64,000 nucleotides of DNA from Devosia indica (GCF_003056405.1 NZ_PYVZ01000014.1:57441-121440); one strand, 5' to 3'. Counted from the first letter of the stretch, positions 1 through 9,361 are shown. Numbers and translations are program-made. Notes: generated from the sequence alone by a model not told the origin.

Positions 1-527
1 ATCGGACCTGCGCCGAAGACCTCGGCCATGGCATCGAGGCCCCTGTCGCGTGTCATGACTCCCTCGGCCCCAGCCACGAACACCATCGGTGTGGCCGATA
101 CCAGGATCGTTGCGGCGACAGTGGCGTCGGAAGCGCCGAACCAAATCATCGTCAGGACGATCCAGGCGATGGGCGGCACACCAAGGACCACCGTCAGCAG
201 AGGTCGCGACAGCCGCATCATGGCCGGCGCATAGCCGACCATGACACCCAGCAGTGCTCCCAGAGTCCCGGCAAGGAAAAAGCCCGACAGCGCGCGTCGC
301 ATGGTGATGAGCAACAGGGTCCAATTCTCGGGTGCAGCCAACAATCCAATGGCGGCGGTCGCCGTGGCCATCGGGCTAGGCAGGATGAAGTCGCCATAGG
401 CCTCATGCCCTGCCTGCCACACCGCGGCAAGCAGGGCGACAGCGGCAAGTCCCGACCAGCCTGACCAGGCGAACCGGCCCAAGCGGCCAAGACGATCACC
501 CGCGAAGCCCAACAAGCCGCGCCTCAC
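1..527 (-). CDS. ABC transporter permease, nitrate/sulfonate/taurine type (3' end outside window)
   Basis: Inner-membrane permease of an importer of the SsuC/TauC/NrtB class, which takes up nitrate, sulfonates, taurine or thiamine precursors. Reading from a GTG at 527 gives an uninterrupted frame to the window edge, about 175 residues. It has an N-terminal membrane helix, then the FILPSP segment typical of the family, then further helices (LGALLGVMVGYAP, PPIAWIVLTMIWFG). The PPIAWIVL-IWFG stretch and the following AEGVMTRDRGLDAMAEVFGA are the usual permease core that contacts the ATPase (EAA-loop region). It starts 3 bases after the substrate-binding gene, so the two are one operon. The substrate cannot be told from sequence; the nap genes nearby make nitrate or a cofactor possible, but this is inference. 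Confidence 0.8.
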   Translation of the reverse strand, partial: MRRGLLGFAGDRLGRLGRFAWSGWSGLAAVALLAAVWQAGHEAYGDFILPSPMATATAAIGLLAAPENWTLLLITMRRALSGFFLAGTLGALLGVMVGYAPAMMRLSRPLLTVVLGVPPIAWIVLTMIWFGASDATVAATILVSATPMVFVAGAEGVMTRDRGLDAMAEVFGAGP

Positions 528-530
528 TTG

Positions 531-1523
531 CTAGAGCGCATAGAAACCATCGTCGGGCAGGCTGCCGCCGATGACTGCCGGGTCGCTTTCCGCCATCAGC
601 GAGAACATGGCCTCCAGCGCTGGCCGCGCTTCTGATGCCGGCGTTGCCGTCAAATTGCAGTGCGGGATGGATTGCGCCAGCACGGGAGCGGGTTGCTCCA
701 ATGGGACGGAGGCTTGCTCGGCTGCCTCGACGGGAGCGCCGAGCACCTGGGCCGTGGCTTGTGCCAGGAGGGCCTGAAGCGGCGCAATAAGGTCGCCATG
801 GTCCTCGCTGAAGCGCTTGGTCAAGGCCAGACCGGCCTGCGGAACGACCGGTCCCAGGCCCGTGACCCGCCCCCATTCCTCCTGAAGGTTAATCGCGCGC
901 ACAAGGCTGCTGCGGGCTTCACGGCTACGGATGCCAATCACAGTCGCGACCGGCTCGGACAGGACAGCCGCATCGATGCGACCGGTCAAGAGCAGTTGGG
1001 CCGCTTCCATGGGGGAGCCTGCCGGCGTCAGCTCGACGCTGTCGGCGATGCCGTGCCTGGCCAGCAAGGCACGCACGATGAAATCCGGGGTGTCGTTGGG
1101 GAATGGCACGGCCAGGCGCTTGCCGGCGAGATCGGCAAAGCCGTTGAGCATCTGTTCGGGCGCGACGACATAGAGCAGGCCGTTGGTCATCACATTGACC
1201 AGCCTTACGCCCATGCCGCGATTGTAGAGCGTCGCCGCCGCCTGGGCGGGCACCACGGAAAGGTCGATGGTTCCAGAGGTCAGCCCGGCACGCAGCTCAT
1301 CCGGATTTCGCCAAACGGTCAGGCTGACATCTTGCGCGATCTCGCCCAGCGATCCTGTCGCCACCGCATGGGCAAGGGTAATGGTCGGCCCAGCCGGCGG
1401 GCCGTAGAGCGCCAGCCGCGCGGCAGGTGCTGCCCGCAAAAGAGCAGGTGTGGCAAGAGTAATGGCAGTGCCCGCAAGGCCAACCAGGGCTGTGCGACGC
1501 GTGATCTTTAAGGAAGTGCTCAA
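531..1523 (-). CDS. ABC transporter substrate-binding protein, NMT1/THI5-like or nitrate/sulfonate class
   Basis: Periplasmic binding protein, 330 residues, feeding the permease immediately downstream. The N-terminus KITRRTALVGLAG is a twin-arginine signal followed by a hydrophobic stretch and an AAPA cleavage region, so export is probably by Tat. The body shows the family pattern: a binding-cleft segment with LRAGLTSGTIDLSVVP, then LAGKRLAVPFPNDTPDFIVRALL and MEAAQLLLTGRIDAAVLSEP. The start is a TTG with AGGACA upstream; no in-frame ATG would preserve the twin-arginine motif. Family assignment is sound, but the ligand is unknown. Confidence 0.75.
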   Translation of the reverse strand: MSTSLKITRRTALVGLAGTAITLATPALLRAAPAARLALYGPPAGPTITLAHAVATGSLGEIAQDVSLTVWRNPDELRAGLTSGTIDLSVVPAQAAATLYNRGMGVRLVNVMTNGLLYVVAPEQMLNGFADLAGKRLAVPFPNDTPDFIVRALLARHGIADSVELTPAGSPMEAAQLLLTGRIDAAVLSEPVATVIGIRSREARSSLVRAINLQEEWGRVTGLGPVVPQAGLALTKRFSEDHGDLIAPLQALLAQATAQVLGAPVEAAEQASVPLEQPAPVLAQSIPHCNLTATPASEARPALEAMFSLMAESDPAVIGGSLPDDGFYAL

Positions 1524-1637
1524 GGCTATGTCCTGCGTTCGTCGAGTTGCTACTCGGGTTGCTCACCGGGGCCAGGATGAGAGCGGGCGACACGCCCGCT
1601 TAAATCGAGTTTTCTAGTCATGTTTTCTTTTGGATGT

Positions 1638-1703
1638 TTGCGGCAGATCAAACAGCAATGCGATTGGCCACTGCCTGCAGAACGCTGGTTTGCTCTGGAT
1701 CAA
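1638..1703. promoter_or_regulatory. Two FNR/Nnr-like boxes in the divergent promoter region
   Basis: Two 14-base sites match TTG at the left and a full ATCAA at the right: TTGCGGCAGATCAA at 1638-1651 and TTGCTCTGGATCAA at 1690-1703. The FNR consensus is TTGAT-N4-ATCAA; each site keeps eight of ten positions or fewer, so they could also bind an NnrR/Dnr-type regulator. They lie between the ABC operon (minus strand) and the DUF6455 gene (plus strand). Confidence 0.45.
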
Positions 1704-1756
1704 GGACGTTGACCGGCGCTGTGCTATTGTGCACTGAACCACTGGAGGACTGACCG

Positions 1757-2011
1757 ATGTCATTTATTGGAAGCATGTTCGCCCGCACCGACCGCATGTT
1801 CGACATGGCCGTCGCCATGAACCGCGATCTCTCCGCGCACGTACCTGGCAGTATCTATGCCGCGCAGGAATTGCGTGGCGCCGTCAATAGGTGCATGTTC
1901 TGCACCAACGCCAATGAATGTGCCAATCTCGTGAAAACCGAAGTCCACCTGACGTCCGCCCCCGAGTATTGTCGCAATCGGGAATTCCTGCAGCGCTTGC
2001 CGACCCTCTAG
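1757..2011 (+). CDS. DUF6455 family small cysteine protein
   Basis: An 84-residue cytoplasmic protein with four conserved-looking cysteines: CMFC at 46-49, CANL at 55 and EYC near 72, followed by the REFLQRL end. This C-x2-C...C...C arrangement, with a helical N-terminal half, matches the DUF6455 family. Members are often found near denitrification genes of alphaproteobacteria and may bind metal, but no function is established. The ATG follows GGAGGACTGACCG, a good ribosome-binding site. The two FNR/Nnr-like boxes upstream suggest expression under low oxygen or nitrogen oxides (inference). Confidence 0.7.
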   Translation: MSFIGSMFARTDRMFDMAVAMNRDLSAHVPGSIYAAQELRGAVNRCMFCTNANECANLVKTEVHLTSAPEYCRNREFLQRLPTL

Positions 2012-2117
2012 ACGACAACTGGTCTCGCATCGCCGGTGTAGTCGGTCGTTTGCTCCACAACAAAGACCGCTCCGATCCTGGCCCTATGCTCGACCTGACC
2101 ATTGGTGGGAGCAAGAG

Positions 2118-2549
2118 ATGAAGCTGGAACCGATTTCACCGCATTGCGAGGCTCTGCTGCGCAGCGACGGCAATGCAATCGCTGTCGAGGAGCTGATAGC
2201 GGTTCTGCTGGCGAACCTGAAACAGCATCCGCACTACGGCAACGTGCTTCATCACGTAGCCGGTGGCGACTGGGAAGCCGTATCCAACTCCATGCGGGAA
2301 ATCCTCCTGGAGCGCGCTCCGGTCTCTAATTCCTCCGCGCTGACTCGCAACCTCTACCGCGCGCTCAGTGGCAGAGGGCCAAGCAATCTGCGGTCGTTCC
2401 AAAAGTGGTTTCTGGACCTCGTTGAGCTTGAGAGCTCGTCCTTGTTCGCTCGGCTGCTGGCGCGGCGGATCGATGCGGCAAACGCGGACCTCGTCTTGCA
2501 AAGGCCGAGATTCAGAGCGTCAGCCCTGCGGATTCTAAACAGCCGGTAG
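2118..2549 (+). CDS. Hypothetical protein, 143 residues
   Basis: I do not recognise this protein. It is predicted to be mostly helical, with no signal peptide, no membrane helix, and only one cysteine near residue 10. The ATG is preceded by GGGAGC at a usable distance. It lies about 100 bases downstream of the DUF6455 gene on the same strand and could be cotranscribed, which would place it in the anaerobic respiration set. The gene ends 27 bases from the convergent ccmF gene. Coding status is supported by the absence of a better frame on either strand and by its length. Confidence 0.5.
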   Translation: MKLEPISPHCEALLRSDGNAIAVEELIAVLLANLKQHPHYGNVLHHVAGGDWEAVSNSMREILLERAPVSNSSALTRNLYRALSGRGPSNLRSFQKWFLDLVELESSSLFARLLARRIDAANADLVLQRPRFRASALRILNSR

Positions 2550-2576
2550 GCTCAGCAGCCACCCCCCATAGAGCCG

Positions 2577-4574
2577 TCACGCAATGCCGGACGGGGAGCT
2601 CGGGCCTCGAGCAACGCTTGACCTATGACGAGTTGCAGCGGGCACGCCAACGCGTCGGCGACGGTCCAGCAGCGAATAGCTCCCAGCACCGGCCATGATC
2701 AGGGCCCCGATCCAGATGAGAAGGATGTTCGGCTTGTACCAGGCCCGAACGACATGCGTGTCGGACTGAGGTTCGCCGAGCTGAAGATAGAACTGCGACA
2801 AGCCATCCGTCCTGAGTGCCGCCTCGGTAGTGGGCATTCCGCTGGCAAAATAGGTTCGTCGCTCGGGCACCAGCACCGACTGCGCACCGGACGGTGCTGT
2901 GATGGTGAAGCGGCCACTATCCACGAGGTAGTTCATCCCTCGTCCTTGATCGAAACTGTCGAACTCGATGCGGTAGCCGGAGAGCGTCGCTTCTTGCCCG
3001 GGGTTGAGCGTAGTGACCAGTTCCGTCTCCCACGCCGTCACCGAAACGATCCCCAATACTGTAAGCCCCACACCGCAATGGGCCGCAGCGGTCGACCAGA
3101 TGGAGGGTGGCAGACCCTTGAGCCTGCGAAGGCTCTCGCCAACGGCGATGCGACCCAGTTTGCTACGTTCGATCAGCTCCGCGAACGAACCCAGCATCAC
3201 CCAGAATCCGAGCAGAAGCCCGACTGGCACCAGCGAAACGGACACACCACGCAGTGCCATCACGACTACGACGAGGCCCACCGTCAGGACCGCCACGCCC
3301 AGAAGCCGCTGGCCGGCTGCGACCAGATCCGCACGTTTCCATGCCAGCAGCGGGCCGAAGGGCAGAACGATCAACAGCGGAGCCATCAGCGTCCCGAAAG
3401 TCAGGTTGAAAAAGGGAGCGCCGACCGAGATGGTGGTCCCGGTGATTGCGTCGAGCACCAGGGGATACAGAGTTCCGATCAGGACGGCACCTACGGCGGT
3501 CGCGAGGAAGAGGTTGTTGAGAATCAGGGCCCCTTCGCGGCTGATGGGTGCGAACAGTCCACCTTGGCGCAACGCTGGCGCGCGGATCGCGAACAGCAGG
3601 AACGCGCTGCCTATCAACATCGCCAACATTGTCAGGATCACAAGTCCGCGCGTCGGATCGCTGGCGAATGTATGGACCGAGGTCAGGATGCCAGAGCGCA
3701 CGAGAAACGTGCCCAGAAGCGAGAGGGAGAAGGTTATGATGGCGAGAAAGATGGTCCAGATCTTGAGAGCGTTCCGCTTCTCCATCACCAGCGCCGAATG
3801 GAGCAAAGCGGTACCCGCCAGCCACGGCATGAAGCTGGCATTCTCCACTGGGTCCCAGAACCACCAGCCTCCCCAGCCGAGTTCGTAGTAGGCCCAATAC
3901 GATCCCATGGCGATGCCAAGGGTGAGAAAGGTCCAGCTCAGCATGGTCCAGGGTCGAACCCAGCGCGCCCAGGCCTGATCGATGCGCCCCGATACCAGGG
4001 CGGCGATGGCAAAGGAAAAGCAGATCGAGAATCCAACATAGCCCGCGTACAGCAGTGGTGGATGCACCGCGAGCCCAAAGTCCTGCAATATTGGGTTCAG
4101 ATCATTGCCTTCGATCGGAGGCAATTCCAAGCGCTCGAATGGGTTGGAAGTGAACAGCAGGAATCCGGCAAACGCTGCCGTGAGAAGGCTCTGCGTTCCC
4201 AGCACCAAATTGCATAGATCGGACGGAAGCCGCCTGCCCAGTGCCGCGACCAGCGCACCGAACAGCACCAGGATCAGGACCCAAAGCAGCATTGATCCCT
4301 CATGATTGCCCCAGACACCAGAGATCTTGAAAATGAGGGGCTTGAGGGAATGGGAATGACTCGCGGCCAAGCGCAATGAAAAATCCGACACCACGAACGC
4401 TTGCACTATGGTGACGAAAGACACAGCGACCAAGATGAATTGCAGAAGGGCGGCGCGCCGCATGACCGCAGCGAGGCGGGCGCCACCGCGCCATAAAAAT
4501 AGTCCACCCATCGCGGCCACGGTGGCGACAGACGCTGCCAGGAACAATGCGAAATGTCCGATCTCGATGCTCAC
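2577..4574 (-). CDS. ccmF: Cytochrome c maturation heme lyase subunit CcmF (CycK)
   Basis: Large inner-membrane protein of about 665 residues that, with CcmH and CcmI, attaches heme from holo-CcmE to apocytochromes c in the periplasm. The diagnostic tryptophan-rich motif WGGWWFWDPVENASFMPWL is at about residues 234-252. Conserved histidines appear in WGNHEGS (about 90-96) and VHPPLLYAGY (about 171-180), and more than ten hydrophobic helices are visible. The start chosen is the GTG whose bases overlap the ccmE stop codon (GTGA), which removes an unlikely 8-residue extension. It is the last gene of a ccmI-ccmE-ccmF operon; ccmH, which usually follows, is not here. It would mature the NapB and NapC cytochromes encoded nearby. 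Confidence 0.95.
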   Translation of the reverse strand: MSIEIGHFALFLAASVATVAAMGGLFLWRGGARLAAVMRRAALLQFILVAVSFVTIVQAFVVSDFSLRLAASHSHSLKPLIFKISGVWGNHEGSMLLWVLILVLFGALVAALGRRLPSDLCNLVLGTQSLLTAAFAGFLLFTSNPFERLELPPIEGNDLNPILQDFGLAVHPPLLYAGYVGFSICFSFAIAALVSGRIDQAWARWVRPWTMLSWTFLTLGIAMGSYWAYYELGWGGWWFWDPVENASFMPWLAGTALLHSALVMEKRNALKIWTIFLAIITFSLSLLGTFLVRSGILTSVHTFASDPTRGLVILTMLAMLIGSAFLLFAIRAPALRQGGLFAPISREGALILNNLFLATAVGAVLIGTLYPLVLDAITGTTISVGAPFFNLTFGTLMAPLLIVLPFGPLLAWKRADLVAAGQRLLGVAVLTVGLVVVVMALRGVSVSLVPVGLLLGFWVMLGSFAELIERSKLGRIAVGESLRRLKGLPPSIWSTAAAHCGVGLTVLGIVSVTAWETELVTTLNPGQEATLSGYRIEFDSFDQGRGMNYLVDSGRFTITAPSGAQSVLVPERRTYFASGMPTTEAALRTDGLSQFYLQLGEPQSDTHVVRAWYKPNILLIWIGALIMAGAGSYSLLDRRRRVGVPAATRHRSSVARGPSSPSGIA

Positions 4575-5044
4575 GGCTCTGCACTCTCCGCGCGCCATTC
4601 TCCTTGCGCTTTCAGAGCTTCGACGACTTCCTTTGGCACATAGTTCTCATCATGCTTGGCGAGAACATCGCTCGCCTCGAAACGACCATCAGCGGCGATG
4701 GCGCCCTCGGCGACAACGCCTTGTCCTTCCCGGAAGAGATCTGGGAGGATTCCGGTGAACCGGGTCGATATTTCTTGTGCACCATCGGTTATGACGAAAA
4801 CATTCTCCTGGCCACTGCGGGACCAACTGCCCTCTTTGACCAAGTCCCCGAGTCGGATCGGTTGACTAGGCGCGACCTCACGGGTCGAGAGATCGCTCGG
4901 CGCATAGAAGAAGACGATTTGATCGCGCAACGCCGTCAGCACCAGGGCGGTGGAGATGGCCGACACAACTGCCAAGCCTGCAATGATCACAAGCCGCTTC
5001 TGCTTTCGAGTGAAGCCCTTCCGGCCACTGGCCCCGCTGGTCAT
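4571..5044 (-). CDS. ccmE: Cytochrome c maturation heme chaperone CcmE (CycJ)
   Basis: Periplasmic heme chaperone, 157 residues, anchored by one N-terminal membrane helix (about 18-38). It carries the motif HDENYVP at 131-137: His131 is the residue that binds heme covalently and Tyr135 is the axial ligand known in the family. The OB-fold core lies at about 45-130 (RLGDLVKEGS, VVAEG). It shares a 4-base ATGA overlap with the upstream ccmI gene and a GTGA overlap with the downstream ccmF gene, so the three are translationally coupled. Confidence 0.96.
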   Translation of the reverse strand: MTSGASGRKGFTRKQKRLVIIAGLAVVSAISTALVLTALRDQIVFFYAPSDLSTREVAPSQPIRLGDLVKEGSWSRSGQENVFVITDGAQEISTRFTGILPDLFREGQGVVAEGAIAADGRFEASDVLAKHDENYVPKEVVEALKAQGEWRAESAEP

Positions 5045-6102
5045 TCGCCTTCTCCTTCCGTTGCGAGGCCGGCACCCGACGCGAGCGCGTCAAGATCCTG
5101 CCGCGCGGAGGCCATTGGATAGGCCAACACAGCGGCGTCGTAGGATCGTTGAGCGCTCGCTGGATCGTTCAATACGAGATACGACCTGACCAACTGCGTC
5201 CACTCCTCCACGCTGCCCCCATCGGCGAACAACCTTGCTTGCAGCCCTTCGACCATGCCGGAAATCATCTCGGTCTCGTCGATCAGCGTTGCATCGCCAC
5301 CTCCCCGGGCCACGGCGAGCCCCTGTCGAGCGGCTTCCAGCCAGGGTTCATCTCCGACTGCCATTTCCATCGCTTGTTGCCAAAGCTGTATCGCTTCGTC
5401 TTTCTCACCGGCACGCGTCAGCTCCGATGCGAGATAGAGCCTGGACCGAATGTGGGTCTCGTCCGACGTGGCGGCGGAGCGCAAGAGTTCCAAGGCTTCC
5501 GCGCGGGCAGCGTCGCTACCAAGGAATAGAAGAGCCTCCGCCAGATCCGTCTGCCCATCGGGCGTTGCAGGCCCTATCTCCAGTGCCGTGCGATATACCT
5601 CCGCAGCTTGCTCGAATGCACCCATTTCCATTCTCAGGGTCGCAAGTGCACGCCATCCGTCCGCATCATCGGGATCACGAAGTAGGTGGGACTCGATGCG
5701 CTTCGCTAGGCTCTCATAGCCTGTCGCCTCCGTTCGTTCGGCCAGGGGCTGTCTGGGCAAATGAGGGCTTCCGTGGGTCGCGTAGCCCCCGACAGTCAAA
5801 CCAAGGATCAGCAGTGCACCTGTCACCATCATCCCCAGCCCGAAGGACTGTTTCGGTGAGGTCTGGACTTCGCGCCGAGCCCGGAGCACTTCACGAGCGA
5901 GTTCCGCTTTTGCGACTTCCGCTTCATTGACCGACAGCTTTCCTGAAACTGTGTCGGCCTCTATCTCCGTGAGCACATCCCGGAAAGGCGCTGTTGGCCC
6001 ATCTTCAGGTGTCACGTCGCCCGAGGCGTTCCAGTAGGACTGCAGCAACCAGCCCAGGACCAACAGCGCTCCCACCAGCGCCACTAACCAAACCGAAATC
6101 AT
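5041..6102 (-). CDS. ccmI: Cytochrome c maturation apocytochrome chaperone CcmI (CycH)
   Basis: Bipartite membrane protein of 353 residues. Two membrane helices (about 2-22 and 91-110) flank a cytoplasmic coiled-coil-like loop. The C-terminal periplasmic part contains tetratricopeptide repeats (for example DADGWRALATLRMEMGAFEQAAEVYRTALEI, about 144-174). In alphaproteobacteria this protein binds the C-terminus of apocytochromes c and hands them to the heme lyase. It is the first gene of the operon and its stop overlaps the ccmE start. The promoter must lie in the 245-base region shared with napE, so maturation factors and nitrate reductase diverge from one control region. Confidence 0.9.
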   Translation of the reverse strand: MISVWLVALVGALLVLGWLLQSYWNASGDVTPEDGPTAPFRDVLTEIEADTVSGKLSVNEAEVAKAELAREVLRARREVQTSPKQSFGLGMMVTGALLILGLTVGGYATHGSPHLPRQPLAERTEATGYESLAKRIESHLLRDPDDADGWRALATLRMEMGAFEQAAEVYRTALEIGPATPDGQTDLAEALLFLGSDAARAEALELLRSAATSDETHIRSRLYLASELTRAGEKDEAIQLWQQAMEMAVGDEPWLEAARQGLAVARGGGDATLIDETEMISGMVEGLQARLFADGGSVEEWTQLVRSYLVLNDPASAQRSYDAAVLAYPMASARQDLDALASGAGLATEGEGE

Positions 6103-6127
6103 GCGAAGTATTTGCTGATTAGGATGA

Positions 6128-6298
6128 TCATGTTTTTGAGTCCGCGACTATTCTCGCAGCGAAATTGATCATCGACTTAGCAACAAGATCAATGGGCATC
6201 TCTGCGAAAGCGCAAATTTCCATGACGGAAAGACGACCATCTTTCTTGTCACGATCACAATATCGGCAAATTCTGGGTTGACCATCAAGATGGCGACT
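6128..6298 (-). other. Open frame for a small cysteine-containing peptide between ccmI and napE (uncertain)
   Basis: On the minus strand an open frame of 56 codons reads RHLDGQPRICRYCDRDKKD, then GRLSVMEICAFAEMPIDLV. It has a C-x2-C pair and protein-like composition. No ATG, GTG or TTG opens it at the 5' end; the first ATG is internal (VMEICAF). It could be the 3' part of a broken gene, or chance. I see no other gene in this interval, and no clear FNR box, although it must hold the ccmI and napE promoters. Confidence 0.2.
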
Positions 6299-6346
6299 CT
6301 AAGCTCTTCGAGAGTTTGGGCGGATGAAGATCGGGCTGGTTGAGGC

Positions 6347-6541
6347 ATGACCGAACATCCTGAAGTAGGCGTCACGACGCCAGCGCCATCAAGGCGGCGC
6401 TCAGAAATCATCGCATTCCTGGTGCTGGCCTTCGGCATCTGGCCGATCGTTGCTGTCGGCTTCGTCGGCAGCTATGGCCTGGTTGTTTGGATCTGGCAGA
6501 TGATCTTCGGCCCACCCGGTCCACCTACGGGGGGTCATTGA
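6347..6541 (+). CDS. napE: Periplasmic nitrate reductase accessory protein NapE
   Basis: Single-helix inner-membrane protein of 64 residues. After a short basic segment (SRRRSE) comes one membrane helix (about 22-55) with the family pattern FLVLAFGIWPIVAVGFVGSYG and a WIWQMIFGPPGPP tail. NapE is found only with nap operons; its exact role is not settled. GAGG precedes the ATG. It is the first gene of napE-napD-napA-napB-napC; napF, present in some relatives, is absent. Confidence 0.92.
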   Translation: MTEHPEVGVTTPAPSRRRSEIIAFLVLAFGIWPIVAVGFVGSYGLVVWIWQMIFGPPGPPTGGH

Positions 6542-6543
6542 TC

Positions 6544-6882
6544 ATGGCCAATGACAAAGCATTAACCCGCCGGGACGTCATGCTGGGCCGGATCAGCGCG
6601 AACAGGACATCCCGGCACCATATATCCAGTGCGATCGTACGTGCGCTTCCGTCGCTCGTTCCCGACCTGTCCCAGCGCCTGGCGGAAATGCCGGGTGTGG
6701 AAGTGGTCGCAAGTGGCGAGGGCAAGATCGTCCTTGTGCTCGAGGGAAGCGGACCTGGCGAACTGGGCGAGAAGCTGACCACGATAAACCTGATGGGCGG
6801 AGTACTTGCCGCCAGCATGGTGTTCGAACAAGCCGACGTTGAGGAGGAGATGCGTCATGACACTGGAGCTCAACCGGCGTGA
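6544..6882 (+). CDS. napD: NapA maturation chaperone NapD
   Basis: Cytoplasmic chaperone of 112 residues that binds the twin-arginine signal peptide of NapA and keeps it back until the molybdenum cofactor is inserted. The sequence shows the ferredoxin-like NapD pattern: [12 protein letters not shown] near 22-33, [20 protein letters not shown] in the middle and [16 protein letters not shown] near the end. The ATG at 6544 lies 2 bases after napE. Its 3' end overlaps the start of napA by 26 bases, which couples synthesis of the chaperone to its client. Confidence 0.92.
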   Translation: MANDKALTRRDVMLGRISANRTSRHHISSAIVRALPSLVPDLSQRLAEMPGVEVVASGEGKIVLVLEGSGPGELGEKLTTINLMGGVLAASMVFEQADVEEEMRHDTGAQPA

Positions 6883-9361
6883 CGTCCTGAAGGCGCAAGC
6901 CGCTGCGGTCGCGGCGGCAGCTGCCGGCATAGCCTTGCCCGCGGCCGCGCAGCCGGTCGCCGGCGGCGTCGAGACGCTCGAGATAAAGTGGTCGAAGGCA
7001 CCTTGCCGTTTCTGCGGCACGGGCTGCGGCGTGATGGTCGGGGTCAAGGACGGACATGTGGTCGCTACCCACGGCGACATGCAGGCCGAGGTGAACCGTG
7101 GCCTGAACTGCGTGAAAGGCTACTTTCTCTCCAAGATCATGTACGGCGAGGACCGCCTCACGACCCCTTTGATGCGTCGGACCGGCGGCGTTTACGACAA
7201 GAATGGCGAGCTGGAACCCGTCAGCTGGGACGAGGCCTTCATGGTGATGTCCGACAAGGTCAAGCAGGTGCTGCGCGAGAAGGGTCCGAAGGCGCTTGGC
7301 ATGTTCGGCTCCGGACAGTGGACGATCTTCGAAGGCTATGCCGCAACCAAGCTGATGCGCGCCGGCTTCCGCTCCAACAATCTCGACCCCAATGCGCGGC
7401 ACTGCATGGCCTCGGCCGCCACCGCGTTCATGCGTACTTTTGGCATCGACGAGCCGATGGGATGCTACGACGACTTCGAGCATGCCGACGCCTTCGTGCT
7501 CTGGGGCTCGAACATGGCCGAGATGCATCCGATCCTCTGGACGCGCCTCGCCGATCGACGCCTCGGCAATCCCCATGTGCGCTGCGCGGTGCTTTCGACT
7601 TTCACCCATCGAAGCATGGATCTGGCCGACGTCCCGATCATCTTCAAGCCAGGAACGGATCTGGCGATCCTGAACTACATCGCCAACCACATCATCACGA
7701 CCGGTCGCGTCAACGAGGATTTCGTCAACAAGCATACCAAGTTCATGCGCGGCATGACCGACATCGGCTATGGATTGCGTCCCGAGCATCCTCTGGAACA
7801 AGCGGCCACTGGCGCCGCGACGGCCGGCCAGATGGACCCGATCGATTTCGAGGCCTTCAGTGAGCTTGTCTCGGAATACACGTTGGAGCGCGCTTCGGAG
7901 ATCAGCGGCGTGGAACATGGGTTCCTCGAGGAATTGGCCGAGCTCTACGCAGATCCCTCCACGAAAGTCATGTCGCTCTGGACCATGGGATTCAACCAGC
8001 ATGTCCGTGGCGTCTGGGCCAACCAGATGGTCTACAATCTGCACCTCCTGACCGGCAAGATCTCCGAACCGGGCAATAGTCCCTTCTCGCTGACGGGTCA
8101 GCCATCGGCCTGCGGGACGGCGCGCGAGGTCGGCACGTTTGCCCATCGCCTGCCAGCGGACATGGTGGTGACCAATGACGAGCACCGGCGCCATGCCGAG
8201 GAGATTTGGCGGCTGCCCGCTGGGCTCTTGCCGGCCGAGCCGGGCTATCATGCCGTTGAGCAGGACCGGCGTCTCAAGGACGGCGACCTGAATTTTTACT
8301 GGATACAGGTCAACAACAACCTTCAGGCCGCGCCGAACAACAGCAATGAAACCTATCCGGGCTATCGAAACCCGGACAATCTGATCATCGTCTCGGACGC
8401 CTATCCGACCATCACTGCAAGCGCCGCGGACATCGTCCTGCCAGCAGCCATGTGGGTCGAGAAAGAAGGCGCGTATGGGAACGCAGAGCGCCGCACCCAC
8501 GTCTGGCACCAATTGGTCGATGCGCCAGGCGATGCCAGGTCCGATCTCTGGCAGCTGATGGAGTTCTCAAAGTACTTCACCACTGATGAGGTGTGGCCCG
8601 CCGAGGTGCTGGACGCAAACCCGGATTATAGAGGCAAGACCCTGTTCGACGTCCTCTACCGCAATGGAAAGGTCGACAAGTTCTCGGAGGCGGAGGTCAG
8701 CTCCGAGTACGCCAATCGGGAGGCCGCCGCATTCGGCTTCTATCCGCAGAAGGGCCTCTTCGAGGAGTATGCCGAGTTCGGCCGTGGACACGGGCATGAT
8801 CTCGCCCCCTACGACACCTATCACGAGGTTCGTGGTCTTCGCTGGCCCGTCGTCGACGGCGAGGAAACGCTTTGGCGCTTCCGCGAGGGCTACGACCCCT
8901 ACGTGACACCCGGTTCGGAAGTCGAATTCTACGGGCAGGCGGACAAGCGCGCCGTCATTCTCGCGGTCCCCTACGAGCCGCCCGCCGAGTCGCCTGACGA
9001 CGAATACGACCTCTGGCTGGTGACTGGCCGGGTGCTGGAGCACTGGCACTCCGGATCGATGACCATGCGCGTTCCAGAACTGTACAAGGCGTTCCCGGGA
9101 GCGGTTTGTTTCATGAACGCCGCTGATGCCCGCGAAAGGGGTTTCAATCAGGGAATGGAAGTGCGCATCGTATCGAGGCGAGGCGAGATCCGTTGTCGCA
9201 TTGAAACCCAAGGGCGCAATCGCATGCCCAGCGGAGTGATTTTCGTTCCCTGGTTCGATGCCAGCAGGTTGATCAACAAGGTCACCTTGGACGCCACCGA
9301 TCCGATTTCCAAGCAGACGGATTTCAAGAAATGCGCGGTAAAGATCATTCCCGTCGCCTGA
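6857..9361 (+). CDS. napA: Periplasmic nitrate reductase catalytic subunit NapA
   Basis: Molybdopterin oxidoreductase of 834 residues reducing nitrate to nitrite in the periplasm. The N-terminus [11 protein letters not shown] is a Tat signal followed by an alanine-rich stretch ending AAAQP. The [4Fe-4S] site is CRFCGTGCG near 49-57 with a fourth cysteine in NCVKG near 84. The molybdenum-ligating cysteine is in RHCMASA near 183. Late motifs of the cofactor-binding C-terminal domain ([17 protein letters not shown]) are intact. The ATG at 6857 was chosen because it starts the signal peptide; an upstream in-frame start would bury it. It overlaps napD and napB. Electrons come from NapC through NapB. 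Confidence 0.98.
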   Translation: MTLELNRRDVLKAQAAAVAAAAAGIALPAAAQPVAGGVETLEIKWSKAPCRFCGTGCGVMVGVKDGHVVATHGDMQAEVNRGLNCVKGYFLSKIMYGEDRLTTPLMRRTGGVYDKNGELEPVSWDEAFMVMSDKVKQVLREKGPKALGMFGSGQWTIFEGYAATKLMRAGFRSNNLDPNARHCMASAATAFMRTFGIDEPMGCYDDFEHADAFVLWGSNMAEMHPILWTRLADRRLGNPHVRCAVLSTFTHRSMDLADVPIIFKPGTDLAILNYIANHIITTGRVNEDFVNKHTKFMRGMTDIGYGLRPEHPLEQAATGAATAGQMDPIDFEAFSELVSEYTLERASEISGVEHGFLEELAELYADPSTKVMSLWTMGFNQHVRGVWANQMVYNLHLLTGKISEPGNSPFSLTGQPSACGTAREVGTFAHRLPADMVVTNDEHRRHAEEIWRLPAGLLPAEPGYHAVEQDRRLKDGDLNFYWIQVNNNLQAAPNNSNETYPGYRNPDNLIIVSDAYPTITASAADIVLPAAMWVEKEGAYGNAERRTHVWHQLVDAPGDARSDLWQLMEFSKYFTTDEVWPAEVLDANPDYRGKTLFDVLYRNGKVDKFSEAEVSSEYANREAAAFGFYPQKGLFEEYAEFGRGHGHDLAPYDTYHEVRGLRWPVVDGEETLWRFREGYDPYVTPGSEVEFYGQADKRAVILAVPYEPPAESPDDEYDLWLVTGRVLEHWHSGSMTMRVPELYKAFPGAVCFMNAADARERGFNQGMEVRIVSRRGEIRCRIETQGRNRMPSGVIFVPWFDASRLINKVTLDATDPISKQTDFKKCAVKIIPVA

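Noticed and set aside
2625..4217. 530-codon open frame on the plus strand
   Set aside because: It is antisense to ccmF, has no recognisable domain and is rich in residues typical of antisense frames in GC-rich genes (His, Gln, Arg, Asp). ccmF is certain.
6103..6346. FNR box for the nap or ccm operons
   Set aside because: TTGATCATCGACTT has only the left half-site and TTGACCATCAA has the wrong spacing. I could not support a site, though regulation is likely.
6593..8512. 639-codon open frame on the minus strand
   Set aside because: It is antisense to napD and napA and has no family similarity; napA is complete on the other strand.
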